A DNA stretch of 64,000 nucleotides from an uncultured Clostridiaceae bacterium (GCA_947169155.1 CAMVON010000002.1:1-64000), one strand, 5' to 3'; shown: positions 15,800-25,868, counted from the first letter of the stretch. The notes: generated by a model not told the origin, from the sequence alone. Translations and numbers: made by a program.

Positions 15800-17371
15800 T
15801 TAGTGATTTTTGCGACGGAAGAGCTTTTGCTTTTGTCTACCTTTTTCCTGTACTTCTGGTGTTTCGAAAGTTCTAAACTCTAAGTCAGTAACAGGTAAAG
15901 TTTTAATGATACCATAAGCGCCAACTCTTACACACTTGTCTGGACCAAGTATTTCAACACCTTTTGAAGGATGAACTGTACTTTCAACTGTCTGTGCATA
16001 CTCTTGCTTAACTTGTGTATCCCCGTGATTTACAAGGACAGATTTAGCATTAGGAAACTGAGTGATAGAATCAATCAAATCTTCCTTCTTAGCATGACCA
16101 GAAAACTCGTTTGTTGAAAGAACACGTGCTTTTTTCTCAACCACAACACCTTTGATGTCAATTAACTCGCCATCTGGTGTGTCCTGTAACACTCTACCAA
16201 AAGTGTTTGGAGTAGTGTATCCACAAAAATGGATAGTAGCATTAGGTTGACTAATGTAGTAGGGAAGGTAAAACTGAGCGGGCCCATAACTTCCCATACC
16301 AGATGTGGTAAGAATAATCTTAGCACCAGATTTCCTTAACAGTGCTTTACGTTCAGAAAACTCATGAACCATAGTAAGATTTGCAGGAATAAAATTCCTT
16401 GCGTCTTCTCTTAATAGTTTCTTGTGGTGGTTGTAGTAGCTAGTGTAGCTTTGTGCAAGATTTCCATCAAGAAAGATAGGAATACTTTCATCAAGCTTAC
16501 CAGCCTCCTGAAGTCTGCGAATCTTAAGCAGAATTTCCTGAGTTCTACCAAGTGCAAAAACAGGAGCAATGAACGTGTGATGCATATCTACTGCTTCTAT
16601 AAGGTTGTCATCAAAAACACGTTTGATAGTGCTATTTGATGTGGTACCATAGGTGGATTCTTCAATAATCGTTACAGGAAGTTCATAGATGTTTTTAGGC
16701 ATAGCCTTAACATCAAAGAACATATTAGACTTAGCCAAGTCTCCACTAAAGAAAAGGTTAATAGACCTCTGACCTGGATAGCTAATAGTAACAAGGATAG
16801 AAGAAGCACCTAACAAATGACCATTTTGTGCAAACATAACAGAAACATTAGGATCAATCTTTACTCTGCGGTTATACTCCAATCCATAAACATTGTCCAT
16901 TGCAAGAGAGACATCATCTTTATCAAAAAGAGGTGCACTCATAAGGTTAGACAAGTAAACCGGAATAGAGGAGTCCTGCATAGCACGACGGACCTTCCCT
17001 TGGTTTTGCGACAAAGCTGCCTCAAAGATTTCTGCTGTGTTGTTTAAAGCATAACTCATAAGCTCAGATGTAGTAGTACTTGCAAAAGTAGGTCCTTCAA
17101 AACCATCTTTGTAAAGCTTAGGAATTCGCCCAATATGATCAATGTGATTGTGTGTCACAAGTGCAAAATCGATTTCCTTAGAATCAAACGGAAGGTAGTA
17201 ATTTTCCTTCTGGTATTTTTCTTCCTGGAAAAGACCACAGTCAACAATAAACTTTAGTTTCCTTTGATCTGGCAAACGTACAGTGCAGATGTTGCATGAA
17301 CCAGTTACTTCACTATGAAGTGCTACTATGTCCACGTACATATCCGCCTTGGTATTTTTGCTCATATCCAA
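15800..17371 (-). CDS. beta-CASP metallo-beta-lactamase-fold nuclease-like protein
   Basis: 523 aa. Metal-binding motif THNHIDHIGRIPKL near residue 75, GHLLGASSI, FSGDL, the beta-CASP motifs TTSGMGSYGPAQFYLP and FSGHAKKEDLI, and LVNHGD. This is the CPSF/RNase-J-like clan of zinc-dependent RNA (sometimes DNA) nucleases. It is shorter than RNase J and lacks that enzyme's C-terminal domain; the N-terminus has NTKADMYVDIVALHSEVTGS, shared with the next gene. A basic tail (KGRQKQKLFRRKNH) may bind nucleic acid. CGT/CGC arginine codons are more frequent than in neighbours, which mostly use AGA. Start has GGAGGTT upstream. Substrate unknown. Confidence 0.85.
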   Translation of the reverse strand: MDMSKNTKADMYVDIVALHSEVTGSCNICTVRLPDQRKLKFIVDCGLFQEEKYQKENYYLPFDSKEIDFALVTHNHIDHIGRIPKLYKDGFEGPTFASTTTSELMSYALNNTAEIFEAALSQNQGKVRRAMQDSSIPVYLSNLMSAPLFDKDDVSLAMDNVYGLEYNRRVKIDPNVSVMFAQNGHLLGASSILVTISYPGQRSINLFFSGDLAKSNMFFDVKAMPKNIYELPVTIIEESTYGTTSNSTIKRVFDDNLIEAVDMHHTFIAPVFALGRTQEILLKIRRLQEAGKLDESIPIFLDGNLAQSYTSYYNHHKKLLREDARNFIPANLTMVHEFSERKALLRKSGAKIILTTSGMGSYGPAQFYLPYYISQPNATIHFCGYTTPNTFGRVLQDTPDGELIDIKGVVVEKKARVLSTNEFSGHAKKEDLIDSITQFPNAKSVLVNHGDTQVKQEYAQTVESTVHPSKGVEILGPDKCVRVGAYGIIKTLPVTDLEFRTFETPEVQEKGRQKQKLFRRKNH

Positions 17372-17520
17372 ACCTCCTTATCTCGTGTGCTGCCAAATAA
17401 TTATTGACAGAAGCCAAAACAACAATTGTTGTTTAGTAAAAAATTTACTGTTGCTCGTCCATATATTATCACGGTATATAGTTTGAGTCAACCTAAAAAT
17501 ATTAAATATGGACAAAAAAA

Positions 17521-17543
17521 TACCTAAGCTATTAACTTAGGTA
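17521..17543 (-). terminator. rho-independent terminator
   Basis: Stem TACCTAAG / CTTAGGTA on the minus strand followed by TTTTTTT. Confidence 0.85.
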
Positions 17544-17550
17544 TTAATAT

Positions 17551-19011
17551 CTAAGAGTTAAATGGATAAGACTTTAATAGTCCATATGCTCCAACTCTCA
17601 TTGTATGGTTTGGACCAAGGATTGCTACATGTTTAGGGCTTATTTCTTCAGTTATTTTCTTAGCAAAAATCTTTTTAACATCTGCATCTCCGTGATTTAC
17701 AAGTATAGTTTTAAGATTTGTAAATTGTCTTATAAAATCTAGTAACTCATCTTGTTTAGCATGAGATGAAAACTCGGTTGTAGTATAGACTTTAGCGCGT
17801 TTGTATGTCATCACCCCGTTAAGTTCAAAAAGCTCTCCAGGTGTAACATCTTGAAGTTTTCTACCTAGCGTATTTTCTGCAGTATATCCACCAAAAATTA
17901 TTGTACATTTTGGTCGAGAAATATAGTTTGGCAAATAAATTTGTGCAGGGCCATAATTACCCATACCAGAAGTGGTAAGAATAATCTTAGGTTTTCTATC
18001 TGTCAAAATAGTATTCCTATGCTCATATCCTTGAACAATTTCCACATTTGCAGGCATAAAGTTTTTGACATTTAAATGTTGTGCATTAAGTTTATAGAAA
18101 TCATCGTAAGAGTGGGCTAGGTTACCATCTGAGAAAATACGAATGTCTTTAGAAAGTTTACCTCCATCTTGAAGCATTTTTAATCTGTTTTTTATCTCTT
18201 GCATTCTTCCAAAAGCAAAGACTAAGATAATTAGTGTTTCGTTATTATTCATAGACTCAACAACTAAGTTATCAAAAACAGGTTTGATGATGTCTTTTTT
18301 AGTATCACCATAAGTAGACTCGGTAATTAGATTAATAGGTAAATCTAATACTTCTTGTGGTATTGGTTCAACATCAAAAAATGTGTTGTGATTGTTGTAA
18401 TCTCCAGTAAAGAATGCATAGATTGGTTCTTGTCCACGATACTTAATAGTAACTAAAATTGAACATGCTCCAAGTGTATGTCCATTCTTAAATAGTTTAA
18501 CACTAATATGCTCATCTACTTTAAAAGATGTATTGTACTCAAGTCCAACTACTTGAGTCATTGCACTATTAACATCATCAATGTCATAAAGTGGTTTAGT
18601 GTTATCAAAAATAGGAACAGACGAATCAATAAGCATTTTCTTTTTCGAATTTTTCTGGATACTAGAAGACAAAATTTCGGCTGTATTAGTTAATGCTATA
18701 GGCATTAGTTGTGATGCTAGTGTACTAGTGTAGATTTTTCCATTAAATCCTTCCTTACATAGTTTTGGAATTCTTCCAATATGGTCAATATGTGTGTGAG
18801 TAACAAGTGCAAAAGCTATGTCTTTTGGCTCAAATGGAAAACTATAATTTTGAGCTTGATACTTCTCCTCCTGAAATAGACCACAGTCTACAATAAATTG
18901 AGTTTTACTCTTGTCTGGATATCTCACTGTACACAAGATACACGAACCTGTAACTTCTTCGTGAAGAGCGGTTACATCCAGATACATGTCGGCTTTGTTC
19001 TTTTTTCTCAT
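17551..19011 (-). CDS. beta-CASP metallo-beta-lactamase-fold nuclease-like protein (paralogue)
   Basis: 486 aa, a clear paralogue of the 523-aa gene next to it: THTHIDHIGRIPKL, GHTLGACSI, FTGDYNNHN, TTSGMGNYGPAQIYLP, FSSHAKQDELL and LVNHGDADVKK occur in the same order. The conserved FSGHA motif reads FSSHA here. It lacks the basic C-terminal tail of its neighbour. AGGAGGAG precedes the ATG. The two genes have separate terminators and a 180-base AT-rich spacer (17372-17550) with possible promoters, so they are probably expressed independently. Role in RNA processing or decay is inferred from the family. Confidence 0.85.
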   Translation of the reverse strand: MRKKNKADMYLDVTALHEEVTGSCILCTVRYPDKSKTQFIVDCGLFQEEKYQAQNYSFPFEPKDIAFALVTHTHIDHIGRIPKLCKEGFNGKIYTSTLASQLMPIALTNTAEILSSSIQKNSKKKMLIDSSVPIFDNTKPLYDIDDVNSAMTQVVGLEYNTSFKVDEHISVKLFKNGHTLGACSILVTIKYRGQEPIYAFFTGDYNNHNTFFDVEPIPQEVLDLPINLITESTYGDTKKDIIKPVFDNLVVESMNNNETLIILVFAFGRMQEIKNRLKMLQDGGKLSKDIRIFSDGNLAHSYDDFYKLNAQHLNVKNFMPANVEIVQGYEHRNTILTDRKPKIILTTSGMGNYGPAQIYLPNYISRPKCTIIFGGYTAENTLGRKLQDVTPGELFELNGVMTYKRAKVYTTTEFSSHAKQDELLDFIRQFTNLKTILVNHGDADVKKIFAKKITEEISPKHVAILGPNHTMRVGAYGLLKSYPFNS

Positions 19012-19273
19012 ATAAAAACTCCTCCTTTTTAATAATAAACAATCATTTATAATTCATGCTGAAAATTATAATCATATTTTCATATAAATATATTGCCTGA
19101 GCATATTATATATTGCCATTTAGCTCAAGTCAAGAAAAAATTTGTTAAAAAGAGAAAATAAGGAAAATAATAGTTTAAAAGTAAACATAAATTTACAAAA
19201 AATATGAATATCATATAGATTTTTTAAATTATTTATTGTATAATATGAAATATTATTGTGAGGTGAAAAAATT

Positions 19274-20284
19274 ATGGAAGAGAAAAAAACAATTTTAACC
19301 GGTATAAGACCTACTGGAAATTTACACTTGGGACATTATTTTGGAGCCGTAGGCAATTGGGTAAAATCTCAAGAAACCTACAATGAATTTATTGAAGTAG
19401 CAGATGTTCAAGCATTAACAGATAACTTCAATAACCCAGATAAAGTCAGAAAGAATGTAAGAGAGTTAACATTAGATCTTCTTGCATGTGGAATAGATCC
19501 AACCAAAGCTAAAATATTCATTCAGTCAATGATACCAGAAATTGCTGAGCTTACAGTATATTACTCAAACTTAGTAACTGTATCAAGACTTGAGAGAAAT
19601 CCAACAATTAAAACAGAGATTTCACAAAAGAAAGCATTATTTGGAAATGATGGAGAAAGTGTAACATATGGATTCTTAGGATATCCAGTAAGCCAAACAG
19701 CAGATATTACTGCACTAGGTGGTACTTTAGTACCAGTAGGAGATGACCAATTACCTCTACTTGAACAAGCAAGAGAGATAGTTAGAAAATTTAATTCAAT
19801 TTATGGTGAAACATTACAAGAACCAGAACATTTACTATCTAGCATACCAAGATTAAAAGGACTAGATGGTAATGAAAAAATGGGAAAAAGTTTAGGAAAT
19901 GCTATTTTCTTAGTAGATGATGATGAAACTGTAACTAAGAAAGTAATGGATGCTAAAACTGACCCTGCAAAAATCAAAAAAGATGATCCTGCAAATCCAG
20001 ATGTATGTATGGTACATTACTATCATAAACTTGTATCAAAAGATTTAGATACAATTACTTCTGAATGTAAAGCAGGAACTAGAGGATGTGTTGCATGTAA
20101 AAGAGAACTTGCAGCAAATCTAATTAACTTCTTAAAACCAATTAAGGAAAAGAGAAGATATTATGAACAAAATCCTAAAGAAGTAGATAAAATACTTCTA
20201 GATGGAACAAAAGCAGCTAAACAAAAAGCTGAAGAAACAATGTCAAAAGTTAAAAAAGCTATAAAAATAGACTATTTTGAATAG
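19274..20284 (+). CDS. trpS: tryptophanyl-tRNA synthetase
   Basis: 336 aa class I synthetase charging tRNA-Trp. HIGH-type motif in GNLHLGHYFGA near residue 18; KMSKS-type loop reads EKMGKSLG near 197, as in many TrpS. GYPVSQTADI and DQLPLLEQAREI are the family's tryptophan-pocket and ATP regions. A Cys pair pattern GTRGCVACKREL occurs late. The start has GAGGTGAAAAATT. The 260-base region upstream (19012-19273) shows a possible -10 (TATAAT at 19239) but no T-box stem or TGGCGTGAC-like box. Closely followed by obg (11 bases). Confidence 0.95.
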   Translation: MEEKKTILTGIRPTGNLHLGHYFGAVGNWVKSQETYNEFIEVADVQALTDNFNNPDKVRKNVRELTLDLLACGIDPTKAKIFIQSMIPEIAELTVYYSNLVTVSRLERNPTIKTEISQKKALFGNDGESVTYGFLGYPVSQTADITALGGTLVPVGDDQLPLLEQAREIVRKFNSIYGETLQEPEHLLSSIPRLKGLDGNEKMGKSLGNAIFLVDDDETVTKKVMDAKTDPAKIKKDDPANPDVCMVHYYHKLVSKDLDTITSECKAGTRGCVACKRELAANLINFLKPIKEKRRYYEQNPKEVDKILLDGTKAAKQKAEETMSKVKKAIKIDYFE

Positions 20285-20295
20285 GAGAAAAAATC

Positions 20296-21582
20296 ATGGT
20301 TATAGATTATGTGAAAATCTCAGTAAAAGCCGGAAATGGTGGAGATGGTGCAGTAAGCTTTAGAAGAGAAAAGTATGTTGCAGCAGGTGGCCCTGACGGT
20401 GGAGATGGTGGAAGAGGTGGAAGTGTATACTTTAAAGTAGACTCTAACACTTCAACACTACTAGATTTTAAATATAAGAAAAAGTTTAAAGCAGAAGATG
20501 GTAAAAGAGGTGAAGGAGCAAGAAGAATAGGTAAATCTGGACAAGATTTATACATTCCAGTTCCTAAAGGCACTATAGTAAGAGATATAGATAAAGATGT
20601 AGTTGTTGCTGACCTTTCAGAAGAAGGGGAAACTTTCCTAATTGCAAAAGGTGGAAAAGGTGGAAAAGGTAATACTCATTTTGCTACTCCTACAAGACAA
20701 GTTCCAAACTTTGCAGAGCAAGGAAGAAAAGGACAAGAAAAAAATATTGAACTTGAACTAAAAATGCTTGCAGATGTTGGATTAATTGGTTTCCCAAATG
20801 TTGGTAAATCTACATTAATTTCTATGGTTTCCTCTGCAAAACCTAAAATTGCAAATTACCATTTTACAACTTTAGATCCAGCACTTGGAGTTGTATCTCC
20901 AAAATATGGAAAACCTTTTGTAATGGCAGATATTCCTGGTATTATAGAAGGAGCAAGTGAAGGTGTAGGACTTGGAATTGAGTTTTTAAAACATGTCGAA
21001 AGAACAAGATTACTACTACATGTTCTAGATGCAGCTGGTTCTGAAGGAAGAAATCCTGTTGAAGATTTTAAAAAGATAAATAGTGAATTAAAAAATTATA
21101 GCAAAATATTAGCAAACAAAAAACAAATTGTTGTAGCAAATAAGATGGATATTGCAAATGATGAAACTCTAATTAAAGAAATAGAGGACCTTTGTAAAAA
21201 AGAAGGACTTACATTATTTAAAATATCTGCCGCAACAAAAGAAGGAATAGATGAACTTATCGAATATGTAGCAAAAGAATTAGAAAGTATTCCTAAAGAA
21301 GACATTGTAGAAATAGATGAAATGTATGGATTTGAAGATGAAATTGAAGACCAAGAATGGAATATTGAAATCGAGGAAAGAAAAGATGGAAGATACTTTA
21401 TTGTTAGTGGTGCTCCAATTGAAAGACTTATGTCTAAAGTAAACATTTATGATATTGAGTCACTTCAATACTTACAAAAAATATTAAGACAAATTGGTGT
21501 AATGGATAAATTAAAAGAAATGGGAATCACAAATGGAGATATGATTGAAATTGAAGGTTACCAACTAGATTACACAGAATAA
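20296..21582 (+). CDS. obgE: GTPase Obg (ribosome assembly, stringent response)
   Basis: 428 aa with all three Obg domains: glycine-rich N-terminal Obg fold (1-158), the G domain (159-335) with P-loop GFPNVGKS, DIPGIIEGASEG switch II, NKMD and the SAATKEG loop, and the C-terminal OCT domain (about 350-428) that is present in Firmicutes. It binds the 50S subunit and controls ribosome maturation. It starts 12 bases after trpS and shares its transcript. Ends in a strong terminator at 21599. Confidence 0.95.
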   Translation: MVIDYVKISVKAGNGGDGAVSFRREKYVAAGGPDGGDGGRGGSVYFKVDSNTSTLLDFKYKKKFKAEDGKRGEGARRIGKSGQDLYIPVPKGTIVRDIDKDVVVADLSEEGETFLIAKGGKGGKGNTHFATPTRQVPNFAEQGRKGQEKNIELELKMLADVGLIGFPNVGKSTLISMVSSAKPKIANYHFTTLDPALGVVSPKYGKPFVMADIPGIIEGASEGVGLGIEFLKHVERTRLLLHVLDAAGSEGRNPVEDFKKINSELKNYSKILANKKQIVVANKMDIANDETLIKEIEDLCKKEGLTLFKISAATKEGIDELIEYVAKELESIPKEDIVEIDEMYGFEDEIEDQEWNIEIEERKDGRYFIVSGAPIERLMSKVNIYDIESLQYLQKILRQIGVMDKLKEMGITNGDMIEIEGYQLDYTE

Positions 21583-21598
21583 TATATTACAAAATTAC

Positions 21599-21625
21599 AG
21601 CTTGCAAACTCAGTGTTTGCAAGCT
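21599..21625 (+). terminator. rho-independent terminator of trpS-obg
   Basis: Eleven-base arms AGCTTGCAAAC / GTTTGCAAGCT with loop TCAGT, then TTCTTTTT. Confidence 0.9.
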
Positions 21626-21805
21626 TTCTTTTTATTTTGTTACAAATAAGACATAAAAGAAATATGCAAAAGATAATTAACTCAAAATGCTTGAATATCA
21701 ACATTTATACAGCTTATTATTACAAAATTATTATTATTTACAAAATAAAATTATTATGTTATTTTAGAGGCGTAAAAACAAAAGAATAAGTTTTGAGGTG
21801 ACGCT

Positions 21806-23716
21806 ATGAAAAAACTAAAGAGAATATTAGGAGGAACATTAATCGTAGTTGTCTTAATTGTAGCAAGCTTAATCTATGTTAATGGATTAACTTCTCAGGG
21901 AGGATACTATATAAAAAACTACGATGTAAACATTGAAGTTACAGAAGGAAACATACTTCGCGTAACAGAAACTATTGATGCATACTTTAATGAAGAAAGA
22001 CATGGATTATATAGAAAAATTCCAACATCTGGAATTATTGACAGAGTAGGAAGAGTAGATTCAAAGTATAAGGCAAGTGTTTATGATATCAAAGTAAATG
22101 ATAAATTTACTAAATCTACAACATACGGAACAAATAGTGAAGTAACAATAAAAATTGGAGATGCAAATAAATATGTCAATGGAGATCATCAATATGTAAT
22201 TTCATACAACTATTATCTAGGAGATGACAACTTAAAAGATTTTGATGAACTATACTATAACATCATTGGAACAGATTGGGATTGCAATATAGAAAAAGTT
22301 ACATTTAAAATCTCAATGCCTTCAGATTTTGATGCTTCAAACATTGGATTTAGCCATGGAGAAAAAGGAACAATTAATAGTGAAGATGTAAGTTACAATG
22401 TAGATGGTACAGTTATAACTGGAAGTTATGAGGGATTAAGACCAAATGAAGCATTAACTATTAGATGTGAATTACCAGAAGGGTACTTTAAAGTTATAGA
22501 TTTTATCAACATTATAGACTATATCTTTATTGGTGTAATAATAATTCTTGTTTTAGTCGCATTTAGTAAATGGCTAAAATATGGAAAAGATAAGATTGTT
22601 ATTCCAACAGTAGAATTCTATCCTCCAGAGAATCTAAATAGTTTAGAGTTAGCATTTAACTATAAAACTAAAGTAGATGGAAAAGATGTCACTTCACTTT
22701 TAATATATTTAGCAAATCAAGGATATTTAAAAATTGAAGAAACAGAACAAAAATCATTATTCAAACCAAAATTTAAAATCGTTAAACTAAGAGAATATGA
22801 TGGAGAAAACTCATATGAAAGAACATTCTTCAATGGACTATTTAGAACAAAAGATGAAGTTACAACAAGAGATTTAAGAGATAGATTCTATATTACTCAA
22901 AATAGAATTTTAAGTTCAGTAAATTCAAAATCTAATTTAAATACAATTATAGATAAGAAATCGTTAAAATACAAAAAAATCACTACATTATTTGTAGTTA
23001 TAGCAGTTATTCTAGCTGCTTTAGTTGGTGTGCTTAATTACGAAGTACCAGAAATTGCATTATTTTGTGTACCATTCTCACTAGGTGTAATAATGCCACT
23101 AGTTATGTTAATACTTACTTATAGAACAAATCAACCAATAATATCAAAAATAGTACTAACATTTTTCTTAGGTATTTTTATATTTGGTTTTGGATTTGCA
23201 ATAAAAGAAATGCTGGGTGACCATGAATTCTATATGAATAATGTAGATTACACTGCACTTGGTGTTTGTTCAATAGGAGCAATAGCGTTAATAGTATTAA
23301 GACAAATAATGCCTGCTAGAACAAAATATGGAACAGAAGTGTTAGGAAAAATTAAAGGATTTAAAAACTTTTTAGTTAATGCTAAAAAAGATGAATTAGA
23401 ACAATTAGTATTACAACATCCAACATACTTTTATGATATTCTACCATACACATATGTACTTGGAATATCAGACAAATGGATAAAGAAATTCGAAGAAATA
23501 AATATATCATCTCCAGAGTGGTATAATGCTCAAGATAATTTTAACGTAATAAACTTTGGTAATGTAATGAACAGAACTCTTGCTTCAACAAGTAGTGCAA
23601 TGAGTTCTAGCCCATCAGAATCAAGTGGTGGATCATCTGGAAGCTCTGGTGGATCTTCTAGTGGTGGCGGTTCATCTGGTGGCGGCTCTGGTGGAGGCGG
23701 CGGTGGCTCTTGGTAG
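21806..23716 (+). CDS. DUF2207 family membrane protein
   Basis: 636 aa. N-terminal signal/anchor (7-27), then an extracytoplasmic beta-rich domain (about 30-230) of DUF2207 type with YYIKNYDVNIEVTEGN and RHGLYRKIPT; a membrane segment at about 236-256, a cytoplasmic part with FYPPENLNSLELAFNYK (the domain's landmark), three more segments near 390-490, and a glycine/serine-rich tail ending GGGGGGSW. The family is common in Firmicutes next to LemA proteins, exactly as here (LemA starts 38 bases downstream). Function unsettled; both probably work at the envelope. GAGGTGACGCT precedes the ATG. Confidence 0.85.
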   Translation: MKKLKRILGGTLIVVVLIVASLIYVNGLTSQGGYYIKNYDVNIEVTEGNILRVTETIDAYFNEERHGLYRKIPTSGIIDRVGRVDSKYKASVYDIKVNDKFTKSTTYGTNSEVTIKIGDANKYVNGDHQYVISYNYYLGDDNLKDFDELYYNIIGTDWDCNIEKVTFKISMPSDFDASNIGFSHGEKGTINSEDVSYNVDGTVITGSYEGLRPNEALTIRCELPEGYFKVIDFINIIDYIFIGVIIILVLVAFSKWLKYGKDKIVIPTVEFYPPENLNSLELAFNYKTKVDGKDVTSLLIYLANQGYLKIEETEQKSLFKPKFKIVKLREYDGENSYERTFFNGLFRTKDEVTTRDLRDRFYITQNRILSSVNSKSNLNTIIDKKSLKYKKITTLFVVIAVILAALVGVLNYEVPEIALFCVPFSLGVIMPLVMLILTYRTNQPIISKIVLTFFLGIFIFGFGFAIKEMLGDHEFYMNNVDYTALGVCSIGAIALIVLRQIMPARTKYGTEVLGKIKGFKNFLVNAKKDELEQLVLQHPTYFYDILPYTYVLGISDKWIKKFEEINISSPEWYNAQDNFNVINFGNVMNRTLASTSSAMSSSPSESSGGSSGSSGGSSSGGGSSGGGSGGGGGGSW

Positions 23717-23754
23717 TCACTTTAAATAAAAGTTGAATAATTAGGAGGTAAGCT

Positions 23755-24327
23755 ATGATAGCAATATTAATAATATTAACAATAATAATCGTTTTAGTTA
23801 TGTTTGGAATATTAACATACAATTCATTAGTTGAGAGTAGAAATATGGTAAAAGAGGCTTTTGCCACAATGGATGTATATCTAAAAAAGAGATGGGATTT
23901 AATACCAAATCTTGTAGAAACAGTTAAAGGTTATGCAAAACACGAAACCGAAACTCTAGAACAAATTATTGAGTCTAGAGGAAAAAATTATAGTCAAATG
24001 TCTAGAGAAGAAAAAGTAGAATCAGACAGTATAGTTAAAGGTGAAGTGGTAAAACTTATGGCGCTTGCTGAAAGCTATCCAGATCTTAAAGCAAACCAAA
24101 ACTTCTTAGACTTAAGTAATCAACTTGTAAAGGTTGAAGATGATATTGAAAATTCAAGAAAATACTATAATGGTACAGTTAAAAACTACAATCTTAAAGT
24201 TTTAACTATACCAACAAATATTATAGCTTCAATGTTTGGATTTAAAGAAGAAAAAATGTTTGAAGCAAGTGAAACTGAAAGGGAAAATGTAAAAGTAAGT
24301 TTCACAGAAGAAAATGATGAAAACTAG
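23755..24327 (+). CDS. LemA family protein
   Basis: 190 aa. One N-terminal membrane helix (1-22) followed by the LemA domain: YNSLVESRNMVKEAFATMD, KRWDLIPNLVETVKGYAKHE, and ENSRKYYNGTVKNYN. The protein folds as a long helical bundle at the cell surface or inner face; biochemical role unknown. AGGAGGTAAGCT precedes the ATG. It forms an operon with the DUF2207 gene, a known pairing. Terminator at 24362. Confidence 0.9.
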   Translation: MIAILIILTIIIVLVMFGILTYNSLVESRNMVKEAFATMDVYLKKRWDLIPNLVETVKGYAKHETETLEQIIESRGKNYSQMSREEKVESDSIVKGEVVKLMALAESYPDLKANQNFLDLSNQLVKVEDDIENSRKYYNGTVKNYNLKVLTIPTNIIASMFGFKEEKMFEASETERENVKVSFTEENDEN

Positions 24328-24361
24328 TAGCAAAATTCATATATATTATTCCCAAAAAAGA

Positions 24362-24385
24362 AGAGATAGAAATTAATCTATCTCT
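24362..24385. terminator. bidirectional terminator between convergent genes
   Basis: Stem AGAGATAG / CTATCTCT with A-run on the left and T-run on the right, so it can act on both the LemA gene and the convergent PAP2-like gene. Confidence 0.85.
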
Positions 24386-24394
24386 CTTTTTTTA

Positions 24395-25069
24395 CTATTT
24401 CTTCAATTTTTCTATCTTTCTTTTTACAACTGGTTTTAGTTTTAAAAAGCATAATATTCCAACAAAATAAATTGAAGAAAATAGTATTGCAAAACCTAAC
24501 CAATCATATCTATTAAAGAAGAATATGATAGGGTATAATGCACTAAGTGCACCAAGCACTAGTCCACCAAAAACTTCGTGTTTTAAATGTCCTACTCTTT
24601 TAATAGCCTCATTATCTATTGAGTCAAAAGTTGCATCTAAATGGTCAATTACAAATACATCATCACCATCATTTAACTCAACTACATAGTCTTTTAATTG
24701 CTTTAGATTATGGTTAGTATTATCTTGTCTATGTCTTTGACCAAATGCATCACGAATAACAATTGACGCAAGAGTTAGCATTATTAAGAAGTCTTTTGCA
24801 CTGTTGTATTGAGATACAACATACATATCTGTCATATTAAAAGTACATGCGTTTAAAAATAATATTAGAATAACAGCACATGTAACTACTGCAGTATGTG
24901 TAGATGGAAAGTCTCCATCGGCAAAAAACATTTTAAATTTAAACTTTTGACCAAGCCAACATTTAAGAATAACTTTAAACGTTTGAGTTATAATCCATGT
25001 AAATGCTATTGTTACAGAAATGAAGAATATTAAATTGTAGTAAATGCTGGTCTCAAATACGAGATTCAT
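24395..25069 (-). CDS. divergent PAP2 (DUF212) family membrane protein
   Basis: 224 aa. Five hydrophobic segments and the three landmarks of the divergent PAP2 family: FADGDFPSTHTAVV (usually SGGMPSSHSA), VIRDAFGQRHRQ, and VGHLKHEVFGGLVLG (histidine of the phosphatase site). Members resemble acid phosphatases of the PAP2 superfamily; a lipid phosphatase role is possible but unproven. The loop between segments carries NDGDDVFVIDHLDATF. The start ATG at 25069 is set by GGAGG; an upstream in-frame ATG exists without a ribosome site. Confidence 0.8.
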   Translation of the reverse strand: MNLVFETSIYYNLIFFISVTIAFTWIITQTFKVILKCWLGQKFKFKMFFADGDFPSTHTAVVTCAVILILFLNACTFNMTDMYVVSQYNSAKDFLIMLTLASIVIRDAFGQRHRQDNTNHNLKQLKDYVVELNDGDDVFVIDHLDATFDSIDNEAIKRVGHLKHEVFGGLVLGALSALYPIIFFFNRYDWLGFAILFSSIYFVGILCFLKLKPVVKRKIEKLKK

Positions 25070-25207
25070 ATTACCATTCCTCCAATCGAGATAAATTATA
25101 CAAGAAAAGATTAGAGTTGTCAAAATATGTCATAAATAATTTTGAACTAATTGCAAATATTTATACTTTTAGTATATAATTTAACTATAATATACAGGAG
25201 GTAATAT

Positions 25208-25783
25208 ATGAAAAGTAAAATCTTAACACTTATTCTAATTGTATTAATAATTGCTTTAGCAGTAGTTGCTTCAATTTTTGGAATTAAAGCTAAAAACAAT
25301 AAAAATGAGTTAAATGAACTAAATTCAAAAATAGAAGAACTAACTCAAAAAGTAGAACAAAAAGAGAACACATTAGAAGAAGTAAAAACTATAGTTAATG
25401 AGGGGCAAGAAGAAATAAATAGTCAAGCTCAAGGAAACGAACCTAAGGTAACAGTGTATGCTAACGAGGCACAAGATGTTACTATAGCTTTAGTTGAATA
25501 TGATAGAAAGTCTTTATCAAAAAGAAGTCCTGAAGTTACACAAAAATACATGATTATTACAGAAGACTGGGCTCAAGCACTAGACTATAGAGTAGGATCA
25601 TATTATGAGATAGATGGTACTTATAGAATGCATCTTCAAAATGATGTTAATGAATTAATAATAAAAGATATAGAAAATATTGAAATTGAAAAAAGTACAA
25701 ATGGTGGAGTTAATGTCTTATTTAAATTAGACGAAGCTGCTGGTACATTAACAATTGGAAATGCTACATTAAAGAAAATGTAA
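25208..25783 (+). CDS. hypothetical anchored protein with coiled coil (tandem paralogue 1)
   Basis: 191 aa. Membrane anchor (residues 4-26), a short heptad coiled coil (NNKNELNELNSKIEELTQK, about 30-60), and a C-terminal beta-rich domain. The last 50 residues, with ELIIKDIENIEIE and GTLTIGNATLKKM, closely match the next gene. AGGAGGTAATATATG is identical at both starts. Family not recognised. The two genes arose by duplication and have separate terminators and near-identical upstream boxes (AGTATATAATTTAACT). Confidence 0.65.
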   Translation: MKSKILTLILIVLIIALAVVASIFGIKAKNNKNELNELNSKIEELTQKVEQKENTLEEVKTIVNEGQEEINSQAQGNEPKVTVYANEAQDVTIALVEYDRKSLSKRSPEVTQKYMIITEDWAQALDYRVGSYYEIDGTYRMHLQNDVNELIIKDIENIEIEKSTNGGVNVLFKLDEAAGTLTIGNATLKKM

Positions 25784-25795
25784 GCAAAAGTTTAG

Positions 25796-25818
25796 AAGAT
25801 AGGATTAACTCCTATCTT
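25796..25818 (+). terminator. rho-independent terminator
   Basis: Stem AAGATAGGA / TCCTATCTT, loop TTAAC, then TTTTAA. Confidence 0.85.
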
Positions 25819-25868
25819 TTTTAATACTTTTAGTATATAATTTAACTGTAAGATAAAGGAGGTAATAT

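Noticed and set aside
19012..19273. T-box riboswitch before trpS
   Set aside because: No specifier hairpin, no T-box consensus (TGGNACCGCG) or antiterminator found; only AT-rich sequence and a -10-like box.
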